Positions 27,738 to 37,520 of a DNA stretch of 64,000 nucleotides are shown in pieces. Below the pieces are notes generated by a model. It had not been told where the DNA came from. It was given only the letters and a program-made list of their open reading frames with translations, and did not search any database. Position 1 is the stretch's first letter. Every line of letters starts with the position of its first letter. A program made the position numbers and the translations under genes. Source of the DNA: Lithodes maja (lineage: Eukaryota > Arthropoda > Malacostraca > Decapoda > Lithodidae); assembly GCA_037953745.1 (NCBI GenBank), contig JBAKBP010012282.1, positions 1 to 64,000 on the forward strand, given 5' to 3'.

Positions 27738-28387
27738 ACCCACTTGCGAGTTTCGTTCTATAAGGAAGTTGGAGTTGTAGACATCGATATTTAGCAGAAT
27801 TACCAACTAAAATACGGTTGTAGTTAATTTATAAATACATAAAATCCAATTCAACATACTCTTTAGCCATCAGAAACCTACATTATTATTGCATTTGTCT
27901 TTAACCCTTGTCTAGCGGGTTTTTTTTGGGCTATTTTGGGCATATTCAGGCCCTCCTGAATGATCAATCAAGTATCTGCATGAAAAGAAATGTATTCAGC
28001 AAAACATTAGGCGCTGAAAGCTTCAAAATAAGACCAGAACGAGCTACGTAGCACTCGTCGTTCTCACGCAGTGGTACCACTAACAGGGGAGTTTAGCGTA
28101 TAGCGGCATATTTTTTCCCGCTACGCTCACTACTGGCAACACTGCCGGCCTCTCGAGACCAGAGGGAGCGTGAGTCAGTGGGCGGCGGTATGCCCTGGGT
28201 GTCGGACGTGTGGTCTGCTGCGCTCCCGGCCATTTGCACTCGATTTTAACCCTTTAAAAGCCTTAATAATGCTCCTAACTTGCTGCAAATTGGAGCCCGA
28301 CTTAAGGCAGGCCCCGCCAGTTAAGGGTTCATATCGATGTTCACAGCTCCAACTTCCTTATAGAACGAAACTCGCAAGTCGGCAATT
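27733..28387. mobile_element. 655-bp element with ~55-bp terminal inverted repeats
   Basis: The left end (ACTTGCGAGTTTCGTTCTAT, 27742 on) is repeated inverted at the right end (ATAGAACGAAACTCGCAAGT, 28360-28379). The repeats extend over about 55 bp with few mismatches, to AATT at both outer edges. The interior has no transposase ORF; the 81-codon frame at 28170-28415 crosses the right end and is not credible. Probably a non-autonomous DNA transposon; the superfamily is unknown. Confidence 0.75.
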
Positions 28388-28552
28388 ACTGCTGGTATCC
28401 TGGTGTACAGTATAATTAATATCTGTTATTAGGGGGAAGGGTTTGTTTTTGTTCGATTATTTACTTGTTACTTACTTGTTACTTGGTGTGGAGTTTCTCA
28501 GCCGCGCTCCGTCACTAGATGTGACGCTCGTCGCAGCTGCCCTTTAAACCAT

Positions 28553-31471
28553 CTAGCACTTGTAGTCTTGTCTCACAGTGCCATCTTCTAAGTCATAACA
28601 CTCCCTGAACAAATGTGTTTTTAGTGACTTTTTAAAGGCCTTTATGTTCGCACACCTTTTCACATTAACTGGTAGATTATTATAAAGTCTCGGTGCACTC
28701 TTTTCGAAGGCCCTAAATCCAAATTCATGATTGCACCGTGGCTCATTCAATTGATGCAGCACGTTGCCATGTCTCAGCATCATATCAGTGCCAACATTGA
28801 AGTCTTCCAATAAGTCTCGCACATATTCCGGCTTTCCAAAGTTCAAAGCTTGATACACTATAACACACAGTTTGAATATGATCCTCGCTTTCACCGGCAG
28901 CCAATGCAGGTCAATTAATGCCGGCGTTATACTCGCACGGAATGGTAAACTCTTTATTAATCTTGCTGCTCTATTCATTATAAGTTGTAGTTTTCGTAGC
29001 AAGTAATTTGGTAGTCGATAATATAGAGAATTACAATAGTCTAATTTACTAATTACATGATTGTGGATCAACATTTTGGTTGTATTAATATCCAGATATT
29101 TTCTCACAAAAGCAATATTCCTCAGATGATAGGCAGAGATTCGCACTGTTTGATTAATCTGGTTTTTAAATGACAGTTCACTATCAACCAAAACTCCCAA
29201 ATCCTTCACCACACTACTCACAGTCATCACACTATCATTGATATTGAGGCTTTGCACGCCCAGTCTCTCAAGGTTCACCCGTCTGCCTACTAATAGGCAT
29301 TCAGTTTTATTTTCATTTAATTTCAGTTGCTTTGACTCCATCCACTTCCCAATGTCTTTTAGTAAACCACTAATCTTCTCCTCAACATTCACCACGTCAC
29401 TTAGTGCCAGATAGAATTGGGTGTCATCCGCAAACAGTTTGAATTTCACTCCATGTTTCATTAATATGCTAGATAGTGCAATTGTATATATACAGAATAG
29501 AATTGGTCCAAGAACACTCCCTTGAGGGACGCCCCTCTCTAGATGCTTCATCTCTGAGAATTTATTACTTATTTGCACACAATAAGTTCTGTTAGTAAGG
29601 TAACTTTGAAGGTATTCCAGCGCATTACCATCAATACCAATAGCTTTACAGTCTTCTATTAGTAAGTTATGCACCACTGTATCGAACGCAGCACTCAAGT
29701 CCAACAAAATTAAGATTCCACACTTCGCGTTGTCCATTTGCACGAGTAAATCATTAATCACAGAGCACATCGTGGTTTCCGTAGAGTAAAGTCTTCTATA
29801 TGCGGACTGGTTGTCTGGGAGAGCCTTCACTAAACTCAAGTGGTCCCATAACTGACCCAGAATTACATTTTCAGTAATTTTTGATAGAAATGTTAAATTG
29901 GAAACAGGCCTAAAAGAGCTCAAGCATTGAGAATCAAGGCTCCCTTTAATAATAGGCTTCACAATCGCATTCTTTTCAGACGATGGAAATACATTATTTG
30001 CAATGCTACAGTTTATTATGTCAACATATATGTCCAGAAAACTGTTAAAATTTTTACTGTGCACTATTTCACGTATCGGTATAGGATCATTACTACAATG
30101 GGTAAGTTTTGCTTTCGTAACTATGGATTTAACTGTATTCAGATCCGTCATAGTAAATTCTGTTAACTTAGTCACAGTAGGCTCAGCTACAAGAACGTCT
30201 TGAGTCTCGACTACTCCAAAATTTCCAACAATGGCATTAATTTTATCACAAAAAAAGTCAGAAAAATCATTCGCCAATGTCATATCCGGAATCCCTTCTG
30301 GTAACTTATTTTTCTTCTTGTTTCCCGTCAAGTTGTCAAGTACCACATACAGCTTATTCATATCAGATCCAGCTTCTTTTGCTTTATTCATATAGTATTC
30401 ACGTTTTCTAAGCACAATGAGCCTGTTTTCTATATTCCGAGCTCTTTTATAGTTATCTCTTGCCTCTTCGGTTCGTAGACGTCTCCATAGCCTCTCATAT
30501 TTCTTCTTGGCCTTTTTTGCTCTTTGAATATCAGCATTAAACCACGGCGCACTATCAACTATTACTATTTTCTTTTCAATAATGGGGCACATATCTTCGT
30601 ATTTTTCTCTAGCAATGCTGTTATACAGATTAGTGAAACATGACGTACAGTCATCTATTAATTCACCGTGAGCACAGTGTTCTCTTTTCTTAATTAGTAT
30701 TTCATTCGCAACAGTCGATATTAGTAGTTGTGGCTCAAATTTTCTTTTTGACCTACACTTTATTGTCTTAGATTGTCTAGGTTTACTTACAAACGGCATG
30801 TTAAAAGTAACTAGTTTATGGACCGGCGAAATACAACACTCATCTTCAACATACAGCTCATTTATCATATCGCTTTCTCTATTCGTAAAAACCAAGTCTA
30901 ATGCATGACCACCTCTTGAAGTTGCAGTATGCACTTTATTTATCAAGTGGAAAGACTCCATCAATTCTATAAAGACAGTAGCATAGTAATCATTTGGAAC
31001 ATCCACCCACAGATTAAAGTCACCAAAGACGAATGTATTCGTACTAACCATATCAATTGTTTCCAAATATAATCTAAAATCATCAATAAATGTACTGGCA
31101 CTTAAATTTGGAGGTCTATAAACGACAATAAAAGTACATTTCCAGCCTCCAATCTCACAGCCCACCTGTATATGTTCAAAACTACCAAACCTTGCAGATT
31201 TACATATTTTCGTCTTCTTAAACGTGTTTGTAAGAAAAATTCCCACACCACCACCTCCCTTCCCTCTTCGTGGATTGTGCAAGAAGGTATGCGTTAAAGG
31301 AGTCATTTCAAGTATTTTAGCAGTATCGTATTCACTCAGCCATGTTTCAGTTACCGCTAGTACATCATATTTTGCCTCATTAATTAAGTCTCGAATTTCA
31401 AAGGTTTTATTTCCCACTGATTGAATGTTTATCAGTCCCCCCTTTATCTTTATTAAAGCACTAGATTCCAT
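28553..31471 (-). CDS. LINE ORF2: APE endonuclease and reverse transcriptase
   Basis: 972 residues. The endonuclease has GLINIQSVGNK (Asn), TETWLS (Glu), VVYRPP and FGDFNLW (Asp). The usual SDH block reads ISPVHKLVTF, so its Asp is not in place and activity is uncertain. RT motifs: CLSSFRPVSNLTFLSK, ILLDLSAAFDTVVHNLL, GVPQGSVLGPILF and the catalytic box KLFADDTQF. A C-terminal region (PALIDLHWLPVKARIIFKL) is typical of L2/Rex1/CR1-group LINEs. Start codon ATG at 31471 overlaps the end of ORF1 by 11 nt. Confidence 0.92.
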   Translation of the reverse strand: MESSALIKIKGGLINIQSVGNKTFEIRDLINEAKYDVLAVTETWLSEYDTAKILEMTPLTHTFLHNPRRGKGGGGVGIFLTNTFKKTKICKSARFGSFEHIQVGCEIGGWKCTFIVVYRPPNLSASTFIDDFRLYLETIDMVSTNTFVFGDFNLWVDVPNDYYATVFIELMESFHLINKVHTATSRGGHALDLVFTNRESDMINELYVEDECCISPVHKLVTFNMPFVSKPRQSKTIKCRSKRKFEPQLLISTVANEILIKKREHCAHGELIDDCTSCFTNLYNSIAREKYEDMCPIIEKKIVIVDSAPWFNADIQRAKKAKKKYERLWRRLRTEEARDNYKRARNIENRLIVLRKREYYMNKAKEAGSDMNKLYVVLDNLTGNKKKNKLPEGIPDMTLANDFSDFFCDKINAIVGNFGVVETQDVLVAEPTVTKLTEFTMTDLNTVKSIVTKAKLTHCSNDPIPIREIVHSKNFNSFLDIYVDIINCSIANNVFPSSEKNAIVKPIIKGSLDSQCLSSFRPVSNLTFLSKITENVILGQLWDHLSLVKALPDNQSAYRRLYSTETTMCSVINDLLVQMDNAKCGILILLDLSAAFDTVVHNLLIEDCKAIGIDGNALEYLQSYLTNRTYCVQISNKFSEMKHLERGVPQGSVLGPILFCIYTIALSSILMKHGVKFKLFADDTQFYLALSDVVNVEEKISGLLKDIGKWMESKQLKLNENKTECLLVGRRVNLERLGVQSLNINDSVMTVSSVVKDLGVLVDSELSFKNQINQTVRISAYHLRNIAFVRKYLDINTTKMLIHNHVISKLDYCNSLYYRLPNYLLRKLQLIMNRAARLIKSLPFRASITPALIDLHWLPVKARIIFKLCVIVYQALNFGKPEYVRDLLEDFNVGTDMMLRHGNVLHQLNEPRCNHEFGFRAFEKSAPRLYNNLPVNVKRCANIKAFKKSLKTHLFRECYDLEDGTVRQDYKC

Positions 31472-32726
31472 GATCAGTTAGGTCTCTCACCTTGACTATC
31501 TCACTCAAAAAGACCGGGCACCGGGTATCTGATGATGAATGATACACGTCTTGTTTCCCGTATCTCATACAATTTATGCACTTTCTCACAGTCACCTTAC
31601 AATCCTTCGACCTATGTGTTCCAGCACATTTAAAACAAACAGGCACATCACTGTTTAGTTTAGCAGCACACTTATTTTCTGCATGCCCAAATCTCTGGCA
31701 ATAGAAACAAGCCAATGCATGGTACCTGTCTCTTATATTATATATTCCCCATTGAAGTTGCACCTTGTCTTTATATTTGTAGAGAGCCGCACGGACTTCA
31801 GGCTCACATTTCAGGATATAATGGACTGTACCTCCAGCAGCTGGTTTATCAAAAATCATGGCAATCTTTCCTTTAATATCATCAATCGAATTCAGAAAAT
31901 CATTCCTTGCAATTAATGTGTCGATGATCTCACTCTTGGACTCTTCAGGACGAACATTGCAAATCATCACTTTTGGTTTTAATTTTTTCACACTCCTTGT
32001 AGTAACAGCCGTCACCTCTACCAACTTTTTAACTGCATCATTCAGCATATCCACAGTGCCAAAATTCATCACCATGTTCCCTTTAGGGGTAAACTTCGTA
32101 TCGTGAATTTCAATCCCCTCTAGCGCCTGAGAAATTTCTCCTCTCTTGTCAGTTGCCTTTTCATTCTCATCCGTCGCCTTCAGAACGAGTAGATTCTTCT
32201 TTTCTTTCTTCTTTCCTCTCCCCGACACCACATCCGACCACCCAGGCGAGTCAGAAACCGCTGACGTTTGCGCGGGGTCAGCGCTTATAGCATCAACAAC
32301 ATTTCCCATACCACTAGTGACTCCTTGCATCTCCATCTTCACTACTTTCAATTGAGTTGAAAGTTCTTGAGTTATACCGTCTAGTCCTTGGGTCATCCTA
32401 TCATTTAATTCACTCCTGATGTTTTTTAGTTTATCGCTCATTACATCAAAACCTTGGGTCATCGTTTCTTTGAATTCAATCAATTCTTTCATCATTTCTT
32501 TCTTTATGTTTTCCATTTCATTCTTAAATGAAGTTAACACTCCAAGCTTTGTCTTACATGGATCACAGACATAGTTTATGTGCGCTACGTTTTCAGTCTT
32601 TATGCCAATCAAGTGTTCACATTTGATATGGGCCCAGTTTTTGCAAGTTGAGCATCCAATCCACTTTAACTTCTCTCTCTCCCCATCAGTTTTATCGCAT
32701 TTATAACACTTTACGTCAGGAGCCAT
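31461..32726 (-). CDS. LINE ORF1: PHD finger, coiled coil, zinc knuckles
   Basis: 421 residues. The N-terminal PHD-type finger (about 7-60) contains CYKCDKTDG, GCSTCKNWAHIKC and YVCDPC. It is followed by a Met/Lys/Glu-rich coiled coil (about 65-130) and a basic region near GRGKKKEKKNLLVLK. Next comes a probable RRM-like fold (about 190-340), then three Cys/His knuckles (CFYCQRFGHAENKC, CFKCAGTHRSKDC, CINCMRYGKQDVY...C). This is the nucleic-acid-binding ORF1 of a CR1/L2-group LINE; the PHD finger may read chromatin. The last codons overlap the ORF2 start (ATGGAATCTAG), which suggests stop-restart translation. Confidence 0.9.
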   Translation of the reverse strand: MAPDVKCYKCDKTDGEREKLKWIGCSTCKNWAHIKCEHLIGIKTENVAHINYVCDPCKTKLGVLTSFKNEMENIKKEMMKELIEFKETMTQGFDVMSDKLKNIRSELNDRMTQGLDGITQELSTQLKVVKMEMQGVTSGMGNVVDAISADPAQTSAVSDSPGWSDVVSGRGKKKEKKNLLVLKATDENEKATDKRGEISQALEGIEIHDTKFTPKGNMVMNFGTVDMLNDAVKKLVEVTAVTTRSVKKLKPKVMICNVRPEESKSEIIDTLIARNDFLNSIDDIKGKIAMIFDKPAAGGTVHYILKCEPEVRAALYKYKDKVQLQWGIYNIRDRYHALACFYCQRFGHAENKCAAKLNSDVPVCFKCAGTHRSKDCKVTVRKCINCMRYGKQDVYHSSSDTRCPVFLSEIVKVRDLTDHGI

Positions 32727-32817
32727 CCCAATAGCAATTTAAGGTTTCGATAGAACAGTCTTTGTAACATGGGAGGCAGAGCTCAGGCGGCACACGTCTA
32801 CTCTGCTCCGCGCGTGC

Positions 32818-33165
32818 CAGAATATATATTTCATATATTTATCATTTTTGTAGTTTCCTCCCTAGACCTCGATCAAACTTTAAAAGTAATCCATTAGATC
32901 CCCTCTTCTTGATTAATTTGTACATTTTTCGGTAGAAAATTGTACAGGCACACAAAGTTACAGGCTCACTATCGTTCGCCAGGGAAAAAAATCGACACCT
33001 AATTAGCACGAAACGTCTTAATATTGACAAGAAATGGGGCGAAAGGTCTTAAAATTGACACATTAATGGGGCAAAAGGTCCTAAAATCGACAAATTAATG
33101 GGGCGAACATCTTAAAATCTGAAAACTAATGGGGCTAAACATGAGGGAGAAGGGGGACTAGAAAA
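32818..33165 (-). repeat. Interspersed repeat of the GGGG-TIR MITE group
   Basis: Reverse-orientation copy of the family at 15830-16165. Motifs on the plus strand: TTTTTCGGTAGAAAATTGTA, CTATCGTTCGCCAGGG, then four short units of the CTTAAAATTGACACATTAAT GGGGC kind with a period of ~33 bp. Confidence 0.75.
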
Positions 33166-33244
33166 GCGACCTATCTGCCCTTAATGATCTCAACTGTACC
33201 TTCAATCCTATCCACTCATATGCTTGATGACTCTACTATCCTTA

Positions 33245-33688
33245 TGTGTTGGTGGTGTAATGGTTTAGGTGCTTATGTTCTGTGTGTGGTGTCCCGAGTT
33301 GGAATCCCGGGAGGACCATATGCTTTCATTAGTTTATTCAAGTACATTGGGGTTTGTGTTGGTGGTGTATTGGTTTAGGTGCTTATGTTCTGGGTGTGGT
33401 GTCCCGAGTTGGAATCCCGGAAGGACCATATGCTTTCATTAGTTTATTTAAGTACATTGGGGTTTGTGTTGGTGGTGTAATAGTTTAGATGCTTATGTTC
33501 TGGGTGTGGTGTCCCGAGTTCGAATCCCGAGAGGACCATATGCTTTCATTAGTTTATTCAAGTACATTGGAGTTTGTGTTGGTGGTGTAATGGTTTAGGT
33601 GCTTATGTTCTGGGTGTGGTGTCCCGATTTCGAATCCCGGAAGGACCATATGCTTTCATTCGTGTATTCAAGTACATTGGCGTTTGTA
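33245..33688 (+). repeat. Tandem array of tRNA-like units, 110 bp x 4
   Basis: GGTGGTGTAATGG starts at 33251, 33361, 33471 and 33581, an exact 110-bp period. Each unit has an A-box-like GGTGTAATGGTTTAGGTGC and, 32 bp later, a B box. The best B box is in unit 3 (GAGTTCGAATCCCG); units 1, 2 and 4 each carry a change. The segment ends AGGACCATATGCTTTCATT. A mature tRNA fold is not convincing. Low divergence suggests recent or homogenised expansion of a SINE head or pseudo-tRNA. Confidence 0.85.
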
Positions 33689-33699
33689 ATTGATATTAA

Positions 33700-33904
33700 C
33701 CCTTTCAAGCTCCAATACGCGTTTCTGTTCTGTTTCTGGCTACTATTAGACGATTTTATTCAGATTAGTAACGGTATATGGAAGTCAAGGGTTGATTGAG
33801 AGCGTATTTACCCCTTTTAATACCCACAGATCCTTCCTAAGCTGCATTAAATCATCTAATTATAGCCAAAATAAACTGCTAAAACGCGTCAGAGCTTCAA
33901 GGGG
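33700..33904. mobile_element. TTAA-flanked MITE, 205 bp
   Basis: TTAA lies at 33696-33699 and 33905-33908. Ends CCCTTTCAAGCTCCAATACG and its imperfect complement CGTCAGAGCTTCAAGGGG. No ORF. The right half is related to 37051-37135. Confidence 0.75.
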
Positions 33905-34041
33905 TTAATGTTAAAGAACGGGGTGTTACTCATAATATCTGATTGGGGCGATGAGAACCTATGTTTGCTTTCAGTGATTCCAAAACTCAAATCTCCATCT
34001 ATCTATCCATCACAATCTTACACATGACTATCCCTTACTAT

Positions 34042-34801
34042 TTAACCCTTTCACGCTTCTATGACGCAGAGGTTGCCAGATTAGCAATAAGAAATAGAGT
34101 TCTCTCACTCTTATAATTACCTCTCCAAAATTAGTGTTCTGCCCACAGCTAACTCAAAGACAACTGCAGAGGTTGAAGTAACTAAACTAAAGGTTTATAA
34201 ATACCCCTGATGGTAACAAAGGCTTTAAAGTATCCCCAATAGGCTCAACACAGCTAACTCAAAGACAACTGCAGAGGTTGAAGTAACTAAACTAAAGGTT
34301 TCTAAATACCCCTGATGGTAACAAAGGCTTTAAAGTATCCCCAATAGGCTCAACACAGCTAACTCAAAGACAACTGCAGAGGTTGAAGTAACTAAACTAA
34401 AGGTTTCTAAATACCCCTGATGGTAACAAAGGCTTTAATGTATCCCCAATAGGCTCAACACAGCTAACTCAAAGACAACTGCAGAGGTTGAAGTAACTAA
34501 ACTAAAGGTTTCTAAATACCCCTGATGGTAACAAAGGCTTTAATGTATCCCCAATAGGCTCAACACAGCTAACTCAAAGACAACTGCAGAGGTTGAAGTA
34601 ACTAAACTAAAGGTTTCTAAATACCCCTGATGGTAACAAAGGCTTTAATGTATCCCCAATAGGCTCAACACAGCTAACTCAAAGACAACTGCAGAGGTTG
34701 AAGTAACTAAACTAAAGGTTTCTAAATACCCCTGATGGTAACAAAGGCTTTAAAGTATCCCCAATAGGCTCAACATCGCGTCATATGCGTGAAAGGGTTA
34801 A
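34042..34801 (-). mobile_element. Family-T MITE expanded to six 105-bp units
   Basis: Ends TTAACCCTTTCACGC and GCGTGAAAGGGTTAA. The internal unit begins CAGCTAACTCAAAGACAACT at 34146, 34251, 34356, 34461, 34566 and 34671. Total length 760 bp equals the 235-bp core plus five extra units of 105. Reverse orientation of 26099-26438. Confidence 0.9.
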
Positions 34802-34934
34802 CAATACACAAATCAACCCTTCATCTTCACTCAATATTCTTAGTGTTTCGTTTTTTCTTACTTTTCTTGGAAAGATCATATCACCACTTGCTAAACCAGC
34901 TTCCCAGAAATTACCGCTCAGCAGGAAAATGTTG

Positions 34935-35040
34935 ACACCTGGATGGGGGTAAAAGTCTTAGAACAGTAGGCTGAATGGGGCTGCATGGATACAAGCCAAA
35001 GAGAGAGGGAGAGAAAGATTAAAAAAAGCGAGGTGGGCTC
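34935..35040. repeat. Half copy of the GGGG-TIR MITE
   Basis: Contains GGCTGAATGGGGCTGCATGG and ATACAAGCCAAAGAGAGAGG, matching 37436-37500. Only one arm is present. Confidence 0.6.
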
Positions 35041-35110
35041 CCTTATTATTATCTATTTTTTCTTACTAGGCGATTGTAGGCTATCTGTGTGTTTGTGTGT
35101 GTGTGTGTGT

Positions 35111-35466
35111 TTTTTTTTTTTTTTATATATTCCAACTTCATCTCTGAAGCTGCTTCGCCTCTGCGCCTCACAGTCTCACTCCCCAGGCTCGGACCCTCAC
35201 TCTCAGAATGCCACCTATTAAGCAATTAACTCACTAGGCATTGCCCCCCTGTAGCATATTTTGAATATGGGAATATTCATACAGTGTTATTTAATCAGGG
35301 AACAATGAGGGTATTTTGTTTTGGCATTTCGGTGTGCTGTGGTAATGCACTGAAACTAGGTACAGCACAAATTCCATCCCAATAATATCTTCCCATTGAC
35401 ATATTGGGATTCGAACCCGGGTCCATTGGATAACCAGTCCAGTGGCAAGGACCACTCTGCCACACA
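35111..35466 (-). mobile_element. tRNA-derived SINE with poly(A), copy 1
   Basis: On the minus strand the tRNA-like head lies near 35466-35400 (B box GGGTTCGAATCCC at 35407-35419), followed by a body and a terminal poly(A) seen as T14 at 35111-35124. It shares its order and most bases with 59303-59866. It is flanked on both sides by GT repeats. Confidence 0.8.
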
Positions 35467-35766
35467 AGTGTGTGTGTGTGTGTGTGTATGTGTGTGTGTG
35501 AGTGTATCTTACTAGGCGATTGTAGGCTATCTGTGTGTTTGTGTGTGTGTAATAATCAACCGTCACTGCCACTGTGTATGTGTGATAAGGTAATGTGTGT
35601 GTGTGTGTGTGTGTATGCTTGATAAAGTATTGTGTGTCTGTGTGTGTGTGTGTGTGTATGTATGTGTGTGTGTGTGTGTGTGTGTGTATATAATATTATG
35701 TATCGGTATGTGTGTGTGTGTGTGTGTGTGTATAATATTATGTACCGGTGTGTGTGTGTGTGTTTC
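35467..35766. repeat. GT microsatellite cluster
   Basis: Long GT runs, interrupted by TATAATATTATGTA(T/C)CGGT twice (35688-35708, 35731-35750) and by TGCTTGATAAAGTA. Frames of Thr-His or Val-Cys repeats across it are artefacts. Confidence 0.9.
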
Positions 35767-35867
35767 ATAGGTGAGCATATATGTGTAATGTTCGTTTATG
35801 TGCATGTGTGTTTGCTAGAGAGTGTGTTCGCTCGTTTGTGTGTAATCATGTTAATATTTTGTGTCAT

Positions 35868-35942
35868 GCCCCAGCCAGGGTTCGAACCCAGGCCAGTAGT
35901 GCAGCACTCCAGCACCTTAACCACTAGACCACCGAGGAACTT
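35868..35942 (-). mobile_element. tRNA-like SINE head
   Basis: The minus strand reads GGTGGTCTAGTGGTTAAGGTG (A box) and CTGGGTTCGAACCCTGG (B box) with tRNA-like spacing. The acceptor arms do not pair well, so I treat it as a SINE head or pseudo-tRNA. Confidence 0.6.
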
Positions 35943-36022
35943 AAAAGTAGAGACTTCATTTGGAATTATATCCCATCGTATACTGTATGTGTCCGTTAGT
36001 GAGCATGTGTGTTTGCTAGAAG

Positions 36023-36813
36023 TTAACCCTCTCCGACATATGACGGTATTTTGAACCTATTGGGGATACTTTAAAGCCTTTGTTACCATGCTATACTGTA
36101 TGTGTCCGTTAGTGAGCATGTGTGTTTGCTAGAAGTTAACCCTCTCCGACATATGACGGTATTTTGAACCTATTGGGGATACTTTAAAGCCTTTGTTACC
36201 ATGCTATACTGTATGTGTCCGTTAGTGAGCATGTGTGTTTGCTAGAAGTTAACCCTCTCCGACATATGACGGTATTTTGAACCTATTGGGGATACTTTAA
36301 AGCCTTTGTTACCATGCTATACTGTATGTGTCCGTTAGTGAGCATGTGTGTTTGCTAGAAGTTAACCCTCTCCGACATATGACGGTATTTTGAACCTATT
36401 GGGGATACTTTAAAGCCTTTGTTACCATGCTATACTGTATGTGTCCGTTAGTGAGCATGTGTGTTTGCTAGAAGTTAACCCTCTCCGACATATGACGGTA
36501 TTTTGAACCTATTGGGGATACTTTAAAGCCTTTGTTACCATGCTATACTGTATGTGTCCGTTAGTGAGCATGTGTGTTTGCTAGAAGTTAACCCTCTCCG
36601 ACATATGACGGTATTTTGAACCTATTGGGGATACTTTAAAGCCTTTGTTACCATGCTATACTGTATGTGTCCGTTAGTGAGCATGTGTGTTTGCTAGAAG
36701 TTAACCCTCTCCGACATATGACGGTATTTTGAACCTATTGGGGATACTTTAAAGCCTTTGTTACCATGCTATACTGTATGTGTCCGTTAGTGAGCATGTG
36801 TGTTTGCTAGAAG
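36023..36813 (+). repeat. 113-bp tandem repeat spanning a MITE edge and its flank
   Basis: TTAACCCTCTCCGACATATG starts at 36023, 36136, 36249, 36362, 36475, 36588 and 36701, with the eighth start (36814) opening the complete MITE. Each unit is about 67 bp of MITE family-T left end followed by about 46 bp of the host flank (GTATGTGTCCGTTAGTGAGC, then ATGTGTGTTTGCTAGAAG). The units are virtually identical, so amplification came after MITE insertion. Confidence 0.93.
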
Positions 36814-37050
36814 TTAACCCTCTCCGACATATGACGGTATTTTGAGCCTATTGGGGATACTTTAAAGCCTTTGTTACCATCAGGGGTATGTAGAAACCTT
36901 TAGTTTAGTTACTTCAACCCCTCTGCAGTTGTCTTTGAGTTAGCTGTGGGCAGAAAGCTAATTTTGGAGAGGTAATTATAAGAGTGAGAGAACTGTATTT
37001 ATTATTGGTAATCTGGCAACCTCTGCGTCATATGTACGTGAAAGGGTTAA
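36814..37050 (+). mobile_element. Family-T MITE, single-unit copy
   Basis: A 237-bp copy with TTAA at both edges, containing one 105-bp unit. Its left 67 bp are the part amplified in the array to its left. Confidence 0.85.
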
Positions 37051-37139
37051 CTACCACAGATCCTTCCTAAGCTGCATAATATCATCTAATAATAGCCAGA
37101 ATACAATATAACCCACGTCGCTGGTACTCAAAGGGTTAA

Positions 37140-37518
37140 GGGGGGTGACCTGTTTTGGTTCTGTCATTTTCTATCTTTCTCTGGCTTGTATCCATTTGGC
37201 CCCATTCAGCCTACTGTTTTAAGACGTTTATCTCCATCCAGGTATCAATTTTTTACTGGTGAGCGGTAGCGAACCAGCATATATATAAAAAAAAAAAATT
37301 GACAGCAGGCTAAATTTGTACATTTTTCGATAGAAAAATGTCTGCGGTGAAGCCGGATTTCTTCATATAATGCTGGCTCGCTATCGCTCGCCAGGAAGAA
37401 ATCGACACCTAGATGGAGATAAATGTCTTAAAATAGTTGGCTGAATGGGGCCGAATGGATACAAGCCAGAGAAAGAGAGAAAAGGCGAGACATTTAAAAA
37501 AAAAGCAGGTCACCCCCC
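37140..37518. mobile_element. Palindromic MITE with GGGGGGTGACC ends
   Basis: The inverted arms are about 150 bp long (GGGGGGTGACCTG, then TCTCTGGCTTGTATCCATTT and GGCCCCATTCAGCC). The element is flanked by TTAA at 37136-37139 and 37519-37522. No ORF. The repeats at 15830, 24833 and 32818 share the interior motifs. Confidence 0.85.
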
Positions 37519-37520
37519 TT

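Larger units (their letters stand above)
28440..32820 (-). mobile_element. L2/CR1-like LINE with two ORFs
   Basis: Minus strand: a short 5' leader (32727 to about 32820), ORF1 (32726-31461), ORF2 (31471-28553), a 3' region of ~110 nt and a tail of AAGTAAC-type repeats near 28465-28490. No internal frameshift or stop is seen, so it may be full length. The 5' end is placed at the edge of an AT-rich repeat related to 15830-16165. Confidence 0.85.

Noticed and set aside
33251..33320. Functional tRNA gene in the 110-bp array
   Set aside because: A and B boxes are present, but the acceptor and anticodon arms do not pair convincingly and three of four B boxes carry changes.
35556..35805. Thr-His and Val-Cys repeat frames over GT/CA tracts
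   Set aside because: Microsatellite translation artefacts.
33251..36813. CRISPR-like arrays
   Set aside because: The repeats are contiguous head-to-tail units of 105-113 bp without unique spacers, in animal DNA.
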